Positions 1 to 7,937 are shown, counted from the stretch's first letter. The stretch is DNA of 22,834 bases from JBFHRB01 sp041591915 (GCA_041591915.1 JBFHRB010000014.1:1-22834), one strand, 5' to 3'. The notes: generated by a model not told the origin, from the letters alone. A program made the numbers and translations.

Positions 1-539
1 CGGTTGTCGACGACGGCCCGCATGCCGATGCCGGTGCGCGTGAACTTGAGCAGGTAGTACAGGCCCCCGGCGACGACCACCGCGAGGCCGAAGGTCAGCA
101 TCTCGTGGGCGGTCACGAAGACGTCGCCGAGCTGGACGCCGCTGCCCGCGAAGAACTGGTCGATGCGACGGGCACCGGGTGGCCAGATCAGCTGCGCGAG
201 ACCGATGAGGCCGACCATGAGGCCGACCGTGACGGTCAGGGACAGCGTGACGGGGGCATCGGTGAGCTGGCGCATCATCGTGCGCTCGATCAGCGCACCG
301 AACAGCGGCGCGATGACGAACACGACGAGGACGAGCGAGAGCCACGAGGGCAGGCCGACCTGTGCGCCGAGGTGCCAGAACGTGAACGCCATCACCATGC
401 CGATGGCGCCGTGGGCGATGTTGAAGACGTTCGACGTGGCGTAGGTGATGACGAGGCCCGAGGCGGCGATGGCGTAGGCCGACCCCGTCACGAGCCCGAC
501 GATCAGGAACGAGAAGAGCGTGCTGAGCTCGGCCCCCAT
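1..539 (-). CDS. Branched-chain amino acid type ABC transporter permease, LivH-like (3' part outside the window)
   Basis: Inner-membrane permease subunit of a LIV/HAAT-family ABC importer. The frame starts at ATG 539-537 and stays open to the window edge, giving about 179 N-terminal residues. Seen: a hydrophobic start, the LivH-type stretch around NIAHGAIGMVMAF near residues 40-52, several further hydrophobic segments, and TRTGIGMRAVVDNR at the truncated end, matching the cytoplasmic loop of LivH proteins that contacts the ATPase. Its ATG overlaps by one base the TGA of the binding-protein gene upstream (TGATG), so the two are probably translationally coupled. LivM and the two ATPases would be expected beyond the edge. 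Substrate is inferred only from the family (hydrophobic amino acids, amides or other small carboxylates). Confidence 0.9.
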   Translation of the reverse strand, partial: MGAELSTLFSFLIVGLVTGSAYAIAASGLVITYATSNVFNIAHGAIGMVMAFTFWHLGAQVGLPSWLSLVLVVFVIAPLFGALIERTMMRQLTDAPVTLSLTVTVGLMVGLIGLAQLIWPPGARRIDQFFAGSGVQLGDVFVTAHEMLTFGLAVVVAGGLYYLLKFTRTGIGMRAVVDN

Positions 540-2140
540 CAGACGTTCACCGTCGCTACCTGGTTGTCACAGCGCATCCCCGACCCCGCTGGTTCCAGTC
601 GCTTGAACTGCCCGCCCTGCACCACCACGATGATGTTGCAGTCCGCCGGGACCTTCCCGCCGATGTTCTGCGGCGGGATGATCCCGTTGCCCTCGTAGCC
701 GTTGACCTTCTTCACGGCCTCCAGGAACTTCGCGCGCGTCACGTCGGGGCCCATGTCCTTGAGGATCTGCACGGTCAGCGCGGCCGACGACCAGGCGTAC
801 ATGCCGAGCCCCGTGGGCCGTGCGCCCGGCTTGACCGCCTGGAGGAACTGCGCGTAGCGCTGGAGCTCCGGATGGCGGTCGATCTCCTCGATGAGGACCG
901 ACGGGACGGCGACCTGCGCGCCCTCGATGTCCGGTCCGCCGAGCGCGATCAGGTCGGGCGTGTACATGTTGGTCTGCAGCGCGTAGATGGCCGGCGTGAA
1001 GTTCTGCTGGCGCATCGCCTTCGCGAGGTTGACCGCCTGGTTGACCGCGCCCTGGAAGGTCACGAACCCGCAGTCGTTCTGCTTCATGTTGAGCACGAAC
1101 GGCGCGTAGTTGGACTCGGAGACCTCGATCTGGTCCACGTACACCCAGTCGTAGCCGATGGTCGCGGTGCCGGCCTGGACGAGGTCGGTCTGGAACTTGG
1201 TCGTCTCGCCGGCGATGAACAGGTAGCACGCACGCGTGATCGCGTCGGGCGCCTGCTCCTTCCAGAACAGGTACTCCGACAGCGGCTGCTTGTTCGGCGC
1301 GAAGGCGTCCGTGGAGTACATCCGCGGACCCTCCATGGCGGGACGGCTCACCGAGCCCGTCCGCAGGTCCACGTAGTTGCCGTCCGCGCAGTCGGCCGAG
1401 CCCATCGCGGAGGGAACGCCCGAGTCGAAGGCCGACATCGAGCCGACCGCCACGAAGGACTGCTTGCACGCCGACAGGTACTTGGTCCGGTTGGCGTTGC
1501 TGTCCATCTGCGAATCGAGGGCCAACAGCTCCAGCTGGCGCCCGTAGATCGTGCCCTCGGTGCGGGCGAAGAACTCGAAGTACGCCTTCACCGCGAGCTG
1601 CGCGTCCTCGAACAGGCCCGGCACGGCACCGGACAGGTCACTGACGTTGGCGATGACGATCTTGTTCTCGGTGACACCGACGTCGGTCGCGCCACCGTTG
1701 CCGCCCGCGGGAGCGAGCCGCGTGTCCGTCGGCTGCGCCTGGCCGCCGCCACCGCCGCCACCGGCGCCTGCATCACCACCACCAGCGCCCGCGTCACCGC
1801 CGCCCGCGCCTGCGCCCGCGCCGGCGTCACCACCACCGGTGCCCGCGTCCGTTCCGGCACCGGCATCGGTGCCGGCGCCGGCCCCGGCCCCGGTGGCGGT
1901 CCCGGCCCCGGTGTCGGTCCCCGCGTCGGTGCCACCTCCGGTGTCGGTCGACCCGCCGATCGGATCCGTCGCGACGCCGCCGCTGGCGGTGCCGCCCGCG
2001 TCACCGGTCGCGACGGCCCCGCCGCTGCCGCCGCTCAGCGCGGACTCGCGCGCGATCACGAGCTCGTCCTCGCCGAGTCGCGACCCGCAGGCCGAGGCCA
2101 CGAGACACAGGACCGCCAACAAGGCCGTCCGGGCGTACAT
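539..2140 (-). CDS. Branched-chain amino acid type ABC transporter substrate-binding lipoprotein
   Basis: Extracytoplasmic substrate-binding protein (type I fold, LivJ-like) of the same transporter as the downstream permease. 533 residues from ATG 2140, chosen because it begins a clear lipoprotein signal peptide (MYARTALLAV..., lipobox ASAC, Cys18) and a GAGGGGAG ribosome site lies about 10 bases upstream. The open frame extends upstream to 2314 but that part has no signal-like sequence. After the anchor comes an unusual Gly/Ala/Thr/Asp linker (about residues 37-133). The binding domain then starts near residue 153 with VTENKIVIANVSDLSG and runs to the end, with FEDAQLAVKAYFEFF and IYGRQLELLALDSQ typical of the family. 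About 380 residues of binding domain is normal; the linker makes the protein long. Ligand unknown. Confidence 0.9.
   Translation of the reverse strand: MYARTALLAVLCLVASACGSRLGEDELVIARESALSGGSGGAVATGDAGGTASGGVATDPIGGSTDTGGGTDAGTDTGAGTATGAGAGAGTDAGAGTDAGTGGGDAGAGAGAGGGDAGAGGGDAGAGGGGGGGQAQPTDTRLAPAGGNGGATDVGVTENKIVIANVSDLSGAVPGLFEDAQLAVKAYFEFFARTEGTIYGRQLELLALDSQMDSNANRTKYLSACKQSFVAVGSMSAFDSGVPSAMGSADCADGNYVDLRTGSVSRPAMEGPRMYSTDAFAPNKQPLSEYLFWKEQAPDAITRACYLFIAGETTKFQTDLVQAGTATIGYDWVYVDQIEVSESNYAPFVLNMKQNDCGFVTFQGAVNQAVNLAKAMRQQNFTPAIYALQTNMYTPDLIALGGPDIEGAQVAVPSVLIEEIDRHPELQRYAQFLQAVKPGARPTGLGMYAWSSAALTVQILKDMGPDVTRAKFLEAVKKVNGYEGNGIIPPQNIGGKVPADCNIIVVVQGGQFKRLEPAGSGMRCDNQVATVNV
1742..2032 (-). 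repeat. Low-complexity Gly/Ala/Thr/Asp linker-coding repeat in the binding lipoprotein
   Basis: About 97 codons encode almost only Gly, Ala, Thr and Asp, with short imperfect units such as TDAGAG and GGGDAGAG, ending in a run of seven glycines. It lies between the lipid-anchored N-terminus and the folded domain and so is probably a flexible tether. The DNA is a run of imperfect GCC/GGC-rich short repeats, which also explains the artefactual long Pro/Ala frame on the other strand. Confidence 0.85.
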
Positions 2141-2199
2141 CCGCACCGCGCTCTCCCCTCGCGCCGTCAGCGGGTCACAGACCCCGAAGAACGGACGCC

Positions 2200-2205
2200 A
2201 CCCTA
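2200..2205 (-). promoter_or_regulatory. Candidate -10 element (TAGGGT) for the transporter operon
   Basis: Reading the minus strand, TAGGGT fits the actinobacterial -10 pattern TANNNT and lies 60 bases before the lipoprotein ATG. No convincing -35 was seen. The leader contains a perfect GGGTC-ACA-GACCC dyad at 2172-2184, and just upstream of the element is the 12-base palindrome GCGCGTACGCGC (2217-2228). The whole 175-base gap between this gene and the dehydrogenase upstream otherwise holds nothing recognisable. Confidence 0.3.
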
Positions 2206-2315
2206 GGTTGTGCGCTGCGCGTACGCGCGCACTGCCCGAAGATGGACGTCGCTCCAACGAGCCTGTTCCCACCTCCCCGTCGTCCCGATCCAGCCGGGCT
2301 GAACCACTGGTCAAT

Positions 2316-3422
2316 TCAGGCCGGTTCCGCCGCCATCCGGTCCCCCAGCCGAAGAAGCTGCTGCGTGCCCGATCCCAGCGCGAACTCGAGCTGCTTGATC
2401 AGGTACAGGTACCGGTGGAGCGGGTAGTCCTTGTCCACGCCGACGCCACCGTGCACGTGGTGTGCCGCGTGGATGACGCGATGGCCGGCGTCCGCCGCCC
2501 ACCACTTGGCGATGGCGACCTCGTCGTCCGCGGGCAGCCCCTCGGACAACCGCCACGCGGCCTGCAGCGCCGTGAGGCGGATGCCCTCGGTGTCGATGTA
2601 GGCGTCCGCGACGCGCTGCCCGACGGCCTGGAAGGTCGCGATGGGGCGGCCGAACTGCTCGCGCTGGCCGGTGTAGTCGGCCGCGAGGCGCAGGGCCGCG
2701 TCGCAGGCACCGGCGACGAGCGACGCGATCGCGGACCACGCGCGGGTCAGCAGCCAGCCCAGCGCCGCCGCATCGCCGAGCCTGCTGACCGCCGGCGTCC
2801 CGCTGAGGTGGAGCTCGCCGTGTGGGCCGTCGCCGACGACGTGGTGGTCGCGCACGGTCACCCCGTCGGCTGCCGGGTCCACGAGGAAGAGGCCGGGCCC
2901 GTCGGCGTCCGTGGTCGCGGACACGACGACCAGGTCGGCCAGCGGCAGGAACGGCACGGTGGTCTTCGTGCCGGTGAGCAGCCACGTGTCGCCATCGAGC
3001 TGGGCGGTCGCGGTCGGTGCCGCGGGGTCGACCCCGTCGATGTCGTGCAGGGCCGCCGTGAGGATCACGTCGCCCGCCACGACCTTCGGCAGGAGGTCGT
3101 CGCGCAGGCCTGGCGCGCCGAACTCGGCGATCGGGAGCGCGCCGAGGACGACGGTCTCGAGGTAGGGCACGTGCGCGACGGTGGCGCCGACCTGCTCGAG
3201 CACGAGGTGGATGGCGAGCTGGTCGAGGCCGCTGCCCCCGGCGGCCTCGGGCAGCGCGATGCCCAGCAGGCCGGTCTCGGCGATCTCACGCCACAGATCG
3301 CGGTCGAACCAACCGTCCGACTCGACGGCCGACAGCCGTTCCGGCGTGGAGCGGCCACCGAGGAGGTCGGTCGCGAGCCCGCGGACCGCCTCGTGCTGCT
3401 CGGAGAGTGCGAAGTCGACCAT
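2316..3422 (-). CDS. Acyl-CoA dehydrogenase family subunit lacking the catalytic glutamate (FadE28-like half)
   Basis: Probable structural/FAD-binding partner subunit of a heteromeric acyl-CoA dehydrogenase that desaturates an acyl-CoA thioester; cytoplasmic. 368 residues. Seen: N-terminal helical domain (FALSEQHEAVRGLATDLL), REQFGRPIATFQ at 254-265, and HGGVGVDKDYPLHRY at 324-338, which normally binds FAD across the dimer. Missing: the mid-domain SEPxAGTD signature, and both usual positions of the catalytic base. The C-terminal YEGT region reads GSGT, and the isovaleryl-CoA dehydrogenase-type Glu position aligns with Ala228. The preceding dehydrogenase supplies these, as in the mycobacterial FadE28-FadE29 and FadE26-FadE27 alpha2beta2 enzymes of steroid side-chain degradation. 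Start ATG 3422 has GAGGAG eight bases upstream, overlapping the TGA of the previous gene 12 bases away, so the pair is translationally coupled. Confidence 0.88.
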   Translation of the reverse strand: MVDFALSEQHEAVRGLATDLLGGRSTPERLSAVESDGWFDRDLWREIAETGLLGIALPEAAGGSGLDQLAIHLVLEQVGATVAHVPYLETVVLGALPIAEFGAPGLRDDLLPKVVAGDVILTAALHDIDGVDPAAPTATAQLDGDTWLLTGTKTTVPFLPLADLVVVSATTDADGPGLFLVDPAADGVTVRDHHVVGDGPHGELHLSGTPAVSRLGDAAALGWLLTRAWSAIASLVAGACDAALRLAADYTGQREQFGRPIATFQAVGQRVADAYIDTEGIRLTALQAAWRLSEGLPADDEVAIAKWWAADAGHRVIHAAHHVHGGVGVDKDYPLHRYLYLIKQLEFALGSGTQQLLRLGDRMAAEPA

Positions 3423-3434
3423 CGTCGGGGCTCC

Positions 3435-4631
3435 TCAGCGGGGTGCGCGCGGCAGCCCGAGGCCGAGCGTCGCGATGATGTCGCGCTGGATCTCGTTGGT
3501 GCCGCCGCCGAAGGTCAGGATCGTGGCACGGAGCAACGACTCCTCGAGGTCGCCCTCGAGGACCTCGCCGGGCGAGCCGGCCGTGATCGTCGCGGTCGTC
3601 CCCACGACCTCCATCAGCAGCTTCCACGCCTCGATGTAGAACTCGGAGCCGTAGACCTTCATGGCTGACGCGTCGGCCGGGGCGATCTGGCCCTGCGACG
3701 CCTCCCACGCGACCTTCCAGTTCAGCAGCCGCAGGTACTCCATCTTCGCCCGCACCCTGGCCAGGTTGAGCCGGACCCACTCCTGGTCGATGACGCGGCG
3801 ACCGTCGGGCAGCTTCGTGTCCTGCGCCCAGCGGGTCACCTCGACGAGTCGGCGCTCGACGACACCCGAAGACGACAGGGCGATGCGCTCGTTGTTGAGC
3901 TGGGTGGTGATCATCCGCCACCCGTTGTTCTCGCCACCGACGCAGGCGTCGACGGGCACCCGCACGTCCTCGTAGTAGGTCGCGCTGGTCAGGCCACCAC
4001 CGAGCGTCTCGACCTTGGTCCAGGTGAAGCCGTCGGCGTCGGTCGGGACGACGATGATCGAGATGCCCTTGTGCTTGGGCGCCTCCGGGTCGGTGCGGCA
4101 CGCGAGCCAGACGTAGTCGGCGTGGTGGATCAGGCTCGTCCACATCTTCTGGCCGTTGATGACCCACTCGTCGCCCTCGCGGACCGCGCGGGTGTTCAGG
4201 CTCGCGAGGTCGGTGCCCGCCTCGGGCTCGGAGTAGCCGATCGCGAACAGGATCCGCCCCTCGAGGATCCCGGGCAGGAAGTGGTCCTTCTGCTCCTGCG
4301 AGCCGTAGGCCATGATCGTGGGCCCGACCGTGTTCGTGGCCAGGAACGGGATCGGCACCTTCAGGCGCTGCGTCTCGTCGAAGAAGACGAAGGCCTCGAC
4401 CTCGCTCAGGCCCCGGCCCCCGTACTCCTCCGGCCAGGTCGGCGCCAGCCAACCATCGGCGCCGATGCGACGGATCAGGTTGCGGTAGGGAGAGCTCTCC
4501 TCCGGACCCTCCCATTCGCCACGGATGTCGGTGTGGAGGTCGGCGCGTATCTCGGGCGTCATCAACGCCTCGAAGTACTCACGCACCTCCTGCCGGAACG
4601 CTTCCTGCTCCGGCGTCAACGCGAGGTGCAC
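3435..4631 (-). CDS. Acyl-CoA dehydrogenase, catalytic subunit (FadE29/FadE26-like half)
   Basis: FAD-dependent alpha,beta-dehydrogenation of an acyl-CoA, with the downstream gene as partner. I start at GTG 4631 (398 residues, beginning VHLALTPEQEAFRQEVREYF) because a strong AGGGGAGG site lies five bases before it. A GTG at 4691 would add 20 residues with no family similarity and no ribosome site. Seen: SEPEAGTD at 134-141, the QKMWTS substrate region, and TFGGGTNEIQRDII near the C-terminus. In that last motif the usual YEGT glutamate is Gly. The likely base is Glu248 in NNERIAL, which aligns with Glu254 of isovaleryl-CoA dehydrogenase and is close to the position I recall for the catalytic Glu of FadE26. 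A KstR-type operator and promoter lie just upstream. Steroid substrate is inference from operator and subunit architecture. Confidence 0.9.
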   Translation of the reverse strand: MHLALTPEQEAFRQEVREYFEALMTPEIRADLHTDIRGEWEGPEESSPYRNLIRRIGADGWLAPTWPEEYGGRGLSEVEAFVFFDETQRLKVPIPFLATNTVGPTIMAYGSQEQKDHFLPGILEGRILFAIGYSEPEAGTDLASLNTRAVREGDEWVINGQKMWTSLIHHADYVWLACRTDPEAPKHKGISIIVVPTDADGFTWTKVETLGGGLTSATYYEDVRVPVDACVGGENNGWRMITTQLNNERIALSSSGVVERRLVEVTRWAQDTKLPDGRRVIDQEWVRLNLARVRAKMEYLRLLNWKVAWEASQGQIAPADASAMKVYGSEFYIEAWKLLMEVVGTTATITAGSPGEVLEGDLEESLLRATILTFGGGTNEIQRDIIATLGLGLPRAPR

Positions 4632-4703
4632 CTCGACCTCCCCTACCGTGGCGCCATCCGGCCGATCGGCCAGAACCTGACGGGTCGTCACATCTGTTCA
4701 GGG

Positions 4704-4733
4704 ATGCTAGAACACGTTCTAGTTCTGTCGCAA
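4704..4733 (-). promoter_or_regulatory. Candidate promoter of the paired acyl-CoA dehydrogenase operon
   Basis: Minus-strand TTGCGA (4733-4728) and TAGCAT (4709-4704) are separated by 18 bases, a plausible sigma70-type pair. The KstR-type dyad occupies most of the spacer and overlaps the -10 by its last bases, a position suited to repression. Transcription would begin near 4697, leaving a leader of about 65 bases before GTG 4631. Confidence 0.5.
4707..4722. promoter_or_regulatory. KstR-type TetR operator, copy 1
   Basis: CTAGAACACGTTCTAG: 7-base perfect arms around a 2-base centre. The core TAGAACACGTTCTA (4708-4721) fits the published mycobacterial KstR consensus TNNAACNNGTTNNA at every fixed position, and the same 14-mer recurs at 13035. 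It sits between the acyl-CoA dehydrogenase operon and the divergent thioesterase, so it could control both. KstR is a TetR-family repressor released by steroid acyl-CoA metabolites. No kstR gene is in this window. Confidence 0.75.
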
Positions 4734-4768
4734 CGCGGCAGGCCACTTCGAGGCTCGTGGAGGGCACG

Positions 4769-5503
4769 ATGACCTTGGGACCTGAGGGGCTCGCCGAGCG
4801 CTCGCGCTTCGAGGACGAGGACGGGCCGGGCGAGGACGAGGACGTCCGCGGCGCCGATCGCGTGGGCAAGCTCGTCCGCTACTGGCTGCGGAGCACGGCC
4901 GAGGTGTCCGACGAGTTCCGGACCAAGCACGAGCTCGCCGACGCCGTCCGCGGCGCCATCGCGGCGATCGCGATGCTCGACCCCGACGCGGTCGAGGGGG
5001 ACGAGCTCGCGGAGCTCGTGGCGGACGCCAACGCGCTGCGATCACGGCTCGAGTCACTCCCCCGGTTCGCGGGCGAGACGCCGGCCGTCACGGAGGGCTC
5101 GGGCGGTGCGCTGCTCGAGCGCAGCCCCGTCAGCGGCCGCAGCAACCCGATCGCGCCACCGCTGCCGATCGACTTCGACGGCGAACGCACGCGCGCGACC
5201 CTGACGTACGGCAAGGAGCACGAGGGCCCTCCGCGGGGCGTGCACGGGGGCATGATCGCCGCGGCGTTCGACGAGATCCTCGGGATCGCACAGATGGCGA
5301 CGGGCGCCGCGGGCGTGACGGGCACGCTGACGATCCGCTACCGCCGGTTCACGCCGATCGACGAGCCGATCACGTACGAGGGCACGGCCACCGGCCCGGA
5401 CGGCCGGCGCATCACGGCGACCGCGCGCTCCATGACGGCGGACGGCACGGTCCTCGCGGAGGCCGAGGGCGTGTTCATCACGGGGCACGGCGCGAGCCCG
5501 TAG
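4769..5503 (+). CDS. Hotdog-fold acyl-CoA thioesterase (PaaI/THEM4-like)
   Basis: Likely hydrolyses an acyl-CoA to free acid and CoA in the cytoplasm. 244 residues from ATG 4769, preferred to the in-frame GTG at 4757 because GGAGG (4759-4763) lies five bases before the ATG. The N-terminal 100 or so residues are acidic and helical with no recognised domain. The C-terminal 130 hold the hotdog domain: GPPRGVHGGMIAAAFDEILG (the HGG-x-DE segment of the PaaI group, with Asp as likely active-site acid), then GVTGTLTIRYRRFTPIDEPI and a strand-rich end. Divergent from the paired dehydrogenases across a KstR-type operator, which suggests a part in the same acyl-CoA pathway, perhaps releasing CoA from dead-end intermediates. 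Specificity cannot be read from sequence. Confidence 0.82.
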   Translation: MTLGPEGLAERSRFEDEDGPGEDEDVRGADRVGKLVRYWLRSTAEVSDEFRTKHELADAVRGAIAAIAMLDPDAVEGDELAELVADANALRSRLESLPRFAGETPAVTEGSGGALLERSPVSGRSNPIAPPLPIDFDGERTRATLTYGKEHEGPPRGVHGGMIAAAFDEILGIAQMATGAAGVTGTLTIRYRRFTPIDEPITYEGTATGPDGRRITATARSMTADGTVLAEAEGVFITGHGASP

Positions 5504-5533
5504 GGCCCGCGCCGCGTCGGGTTGCCGCCCGCG

Positions 5534-6688
5534 TCAGGCGGCGAGCCGCTCGAGGCTCGCGCGGCCGGCAGGTCCCGGCAGCGCGGGGCGCGGGTCCTGG
5601 CGACGGCCGCGACGAGGCCAGCGGTCGGGCAGGGCGAGTCGGAAGATGCTGCGCACGACGGACCCGAACTGGCGGGACAGCGACCCCGTGTTGTACGGCA
5701 GCTCGTAGCGCTCGCAGATCTCGCGCACCTCGACGGAGATGTCGGCGTACCGGCGCGCCGGCAGGTCCGGGAAGAGGTGGTGCTCGATCTGGTGGCTGAG
5801 GTTGCCGCTCATCACGTGGAACGCCTTGCCGCCCTCGATGTTGGCGGAGCCGAGCATCTGGCGGAGGTACCACGCTCCGCGGGTCTCACCCTCGATGTCC
5901 TCCTCGCGGAACTGCGCGACGCCGTCCGGGAAGTGGCCGCAGAAGATGATCGTGTAGGCCCAGAGGTTGCGGATGAGGTTGGCCGAGGCGTTGCCCGCGA
6001 ACACGAGCGGTGCGATGGGCAGGGCGAGGAGCGGGTAGAGCAGGTAGTCCTTCTTCGCCTGCTTGGCCGCCTTGCGCCGGATCAGGCGGGCGAAGTCCTC
6101 GACGTCCTCCCACTTCGTCTCGCCGGTGCGCAGGCGGTCGACCTCGAGGTCGTGCAGGGCCACGCCCCACTGGAAGAACACCGCGAGCAGGAAGGCGGCG
6201 ACCGGGTTGGCGAGGTGACGCGGGTGCCACGGCTGCTCCTCGCTCATCCGCAGGATGCCGTACCCGATGTCGCGGTCCTTGCCGACCACGTTCGTCCAGG
6301 TGTGGTGCAGGTAGTTGTGACCGTGCTTCCAGTTCGGCGAGGGCGCCGCCGTGTCCCACTCGAAGGTCTGCGAGTGCAGCTTCGGGTCGTTCATCCAGTC
6401 GTACTGGCCGTGCATGACGTTGTGCCCGATCTCCATGTTGTCGAGGATCTTGGACACGCCGAGTGCGGCCACGCCGGCGACCCAGGCGGGTGGCAGGAAG
6501 CTCAGGAAGAGCAGGCCACGGCCGGTGAACTCCAACGTCCGCTGCAGTCGGACGACGCGCCGGATGTAGGTGGCGTCCTCCTCACCGAGGTCGGCGAGGA
6601 CGCGCTCGCGGATCGCGTCGAGCTCGGCCCCGAGGTCCTCGATCTGCGTGGGCGTCAGATGGGCGTGCGGGTTGGTTGTCGAAGGCAT
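5534..6688 (-). CDS. Membrane fatty acid desaturase, DesA3-like (acyl-CoA delta-9 type)
   Basis: Di-iron integral membrane desaturase that introduces a cis double bond into a fatty acyl chain, using electrons from the reductase encoded just upstream. 384 residues. All three histidine boxes are present: GHNVMH (His89, His93), HNYLHH (His124, His128, His129) and SHQIEHH (His299, His303, His304). Hydrophobic segments lie near residues 58-78, 163-178 and 217-252. The order and context match mycobacterial desA3 (Rv3229c) with its reductase Rv3230c. Start ATG 6688 has AGGAG six bases upstream, which overlaps the TAG of the reductase gene nine bases away, so translation is coupled. The last 30 residues are Arg/Pro-rich and not part of the fold. 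Exact position of desaturation is not readable. Confidence 0.92.
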   Translation of the reverse strand: MPSTTNPHAHLTPTQIEDLGAELDAIRERVLADLGEEDATYIRRVVRLQRTLEFTGRGLLFLSFLPPAWVAGVAALGVSKILDNMEIGHNVMHGQYDWMNDPKLHSQTFEWDTAAPSPNWKHGHNYLHHTWTNVVGKDRDIGYGILRMSEEQPWHPRHLANPVAAFLLAVFFQWGVALHDLEVDRLRTGETKWEDVEDFARLIRRKAAKQAKKDYLLYPLLALPIAPLVFAGNASANLIRNLWAYTIIFCGHFPDGVAQFREEDIEGETRGAWYLRQMLGSANIEGGKAFHVMSGNLSHQIEHHLFPDLPARRYADISVEVREICERYELPYNTGSLSRQFGSVVRSIFRLALPDRWPRRGRRQDPRPALPGPAGRASLERLAA

Positions 6689-6697
6689 GGGAGTCTC

Positions 6698-7822
6698 CTA
6701 GAGGTCGATGGCGACGTCGCCGGCGGGGACGTTGACGCACAGCTGCACGTCGACGTCACACGCGTCCTGGACGGCGTCGCTGCGGAGGTCGCGGACGGCG
6801 CCCGCGGGCTTGCGGCGGACGCACGTGTGGCAGATCCCGATCCGGCAGCCGGAGGCGGGGCGCAGGCCGGCGTCCTCGGCCTGCTCGAGCAGCGTGCGGC
6901 CGTCGTTTCGGACGGTGACACCGCTGGTGGTGAAGCTGATGGTCCCGGCGGTCGCCTCCGGGTCGCGAGCGAGTGCCGGGGGCTCGAACATCTCGGTCGC
7001 GAGCGTGCCGGCCAGGCCGTCCTCGTCGTAGAGGTCGGTGACGGCGCGCACGAGCGCGGCGGGACCGCACGCGAACGTGAGCGCCTCGGCCCGGTCGGGC
7101 GCCACGGCGTCGAGGTGGTCGCGGGTGAGGTGGCCGCGCAGCGTGCCGCGGTCCTCGCGCGTGAAGACGAGCCGCAGGTCGACGTCGTGCCGCTCGCGCG
7201 CGATGCGGACGAGCTCGCCGCCGTAGATGACGTCGGCGGTCGTGCGGGCGTAGTGCAGGAAGGTGACCCGGCCGTCGTAGCCCGTGTCGAGCAGCGTCCG
7301 CAGCATCGACATCACGGGGGTGATGCCGCTGCCGCCACTGATCAGGACGATGCGATCAGGGAGCACCTCCGGCAGGGCGAACGCGCCCTGCGGCTCGGAG
7401 ATCGCGAGGATCGCACCGGGGCGCACGGCCGTCGTGAGGTGGCCGGACACGCGGCCCTGCGGGTGCGCCTTGACCGTCAGCTCGAGCAGGCCGTCGGTGC
7501 GCGCCGCCGACGAGGCGACGGAGTAGCACCGCGTGTGGCGCGTCCCGTCGATGTCGACGCCGACGCTCACCCACTGCCCTGCGCGGTGGCCCGCCCACGC
7601 GGCCGGCTGCACGATCAGCGTGACGGTGTCCGCGGTCTCGCGGCGGGTGCCCACGACGACGGCCCGTCGCTCGTCGAGTGACCACAGCGGGTTGACGAGC
7701 TCGAGGTAGGTCGAGGGCGTGTGGGGCGTGGCCAGGGCCTCGGCGAGGCGGGTGGAGGCGATGCGACGGGCGATGCGCGGCAGCCCGCGCTGGCGGCGGG
7801 CGATGGGGGGGTTGGTGGTCAC
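6698..7822 (-). CDS. Flavoprotein-[2Fe-2S] oxidoreductase partner of the desaturase (Rv3230c-like)
   Basis: Single-chain electron donor: NAD(P)H to FAD to a plant-type [2Fe-2S] centre to the desaturase. I start at GTG 7822 (374 residues, VTTNPPIARRQRG) because GAGGAG lies seven bases upstream. A GTG at 7873 would place the start within a few bases of the operator at 7879. Seen: FAD motif RCYSVASS, pyridine-nucleotide site LISGGSGITPVMSML, a CGP motif (FACGPAALV), and a C-terminal ferredoxin domain with Cys326-x4-Cys331-x2-Cys334-x27-Cys362. First gene of a two-gene operon with the desaturase. A MerR-type gene lies 115 bases upstream on the same strand. Confidence 0.9.
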   Translation of the reverse strand: MTTNPPIARRQRGLPRIARRIASTRLAEALATPHTPSTYLELVNPLWSLDERRAVVVGTRRETADTVTLIVQPAAWAGHRAGQWVSVGVDIDGTRHTRCYSVASSAARTDGLLELTVKAHPQGRVSGHLTTAVRPGAILAISEPQGAFALPEVLPDRIVLISGGSGITPVMSMLRTLLDTGYDGRVTFLHYARTTADVIYGGELVRIARERHDVDLRLVFTREDRGTLRGHLTRDHLDAVAPDRAEALTFACGPAALVRAVTDLYDEDGLAGTLATEMFEPPALARDPEATAGTISFTTSGVTVRNDGRTLLEQAEDAGLRPASGCRIGICHTCVRRKPAGAVRDLRSDAVQDACDVDVQLCVNVPAGDVAIDL

Positions 7823-7878
7823 GAGGTGGCTCCTCGGGGCGGCCTCGACGGATGGCGCCGCTCCTGTCACCACCTAGT

Positions 7879-7898
7879 GTGACAGCATATGCTGTAAC
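7879..7898. promoter_or_regulatory. Operator before the reductase-desaturase operon (GTGACAG-N6-CTGTAAC)
   Basis: A perfect 14-base palindrome ACAGCATATGCTGT (7882-7895) lies inside a 22-base dyad with one mismatched pair (7878-7899). On the minus strand a TTGACT -35-like box (7904-7899) abuts it and -10-like bases (CACTAG or TAGGTG, 7879-7871) follow 19-22 bases later. Such a long spacer with the dyad inside is characteristic of MerR-regulated promoters. The same half-sites recur before the merR gene at 8699. Confidence 0.65.
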
Positions 7899-7937
7899 AG
7901 TCAAGACTGAACCAGTACCGTTGGGCTGGTTCGTCAC

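Noticed and set aside
2217..2228. GCGCGTACGCGC palindrome upstream of the transporter lipoprotein
   Set aside because: Perfect but made of alternating GC in very GC-rich DNA, with no second copy; too weak to call an operator.
1551..3668. Long plus-strand open frame (705 codons), Pro/Ala-rich then Arg/Val-rich
   Set aside because: It lies antisense to the binding lipoprotein and dehydrogenase genes, both of which have clear family motifs. The composition is that of a reverse-frame artefact in GC-rich DNA.
4632..4691. Alternative GTG start at 4691 for the catalytic acyl-CoA dehydrogenase
   Set aside because: No ribosome site before it, while AGGGGAGG sits at the right distance before GTG 4631, where family similarity begins.
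5522..7681. Long plus-strand open frame (719 codons)
   Set aside because: Antisense to the desaturase and reductase, which carry complete histidine boxes, FAD and Fe-S motifs. No recognisable fold on the plus strand.
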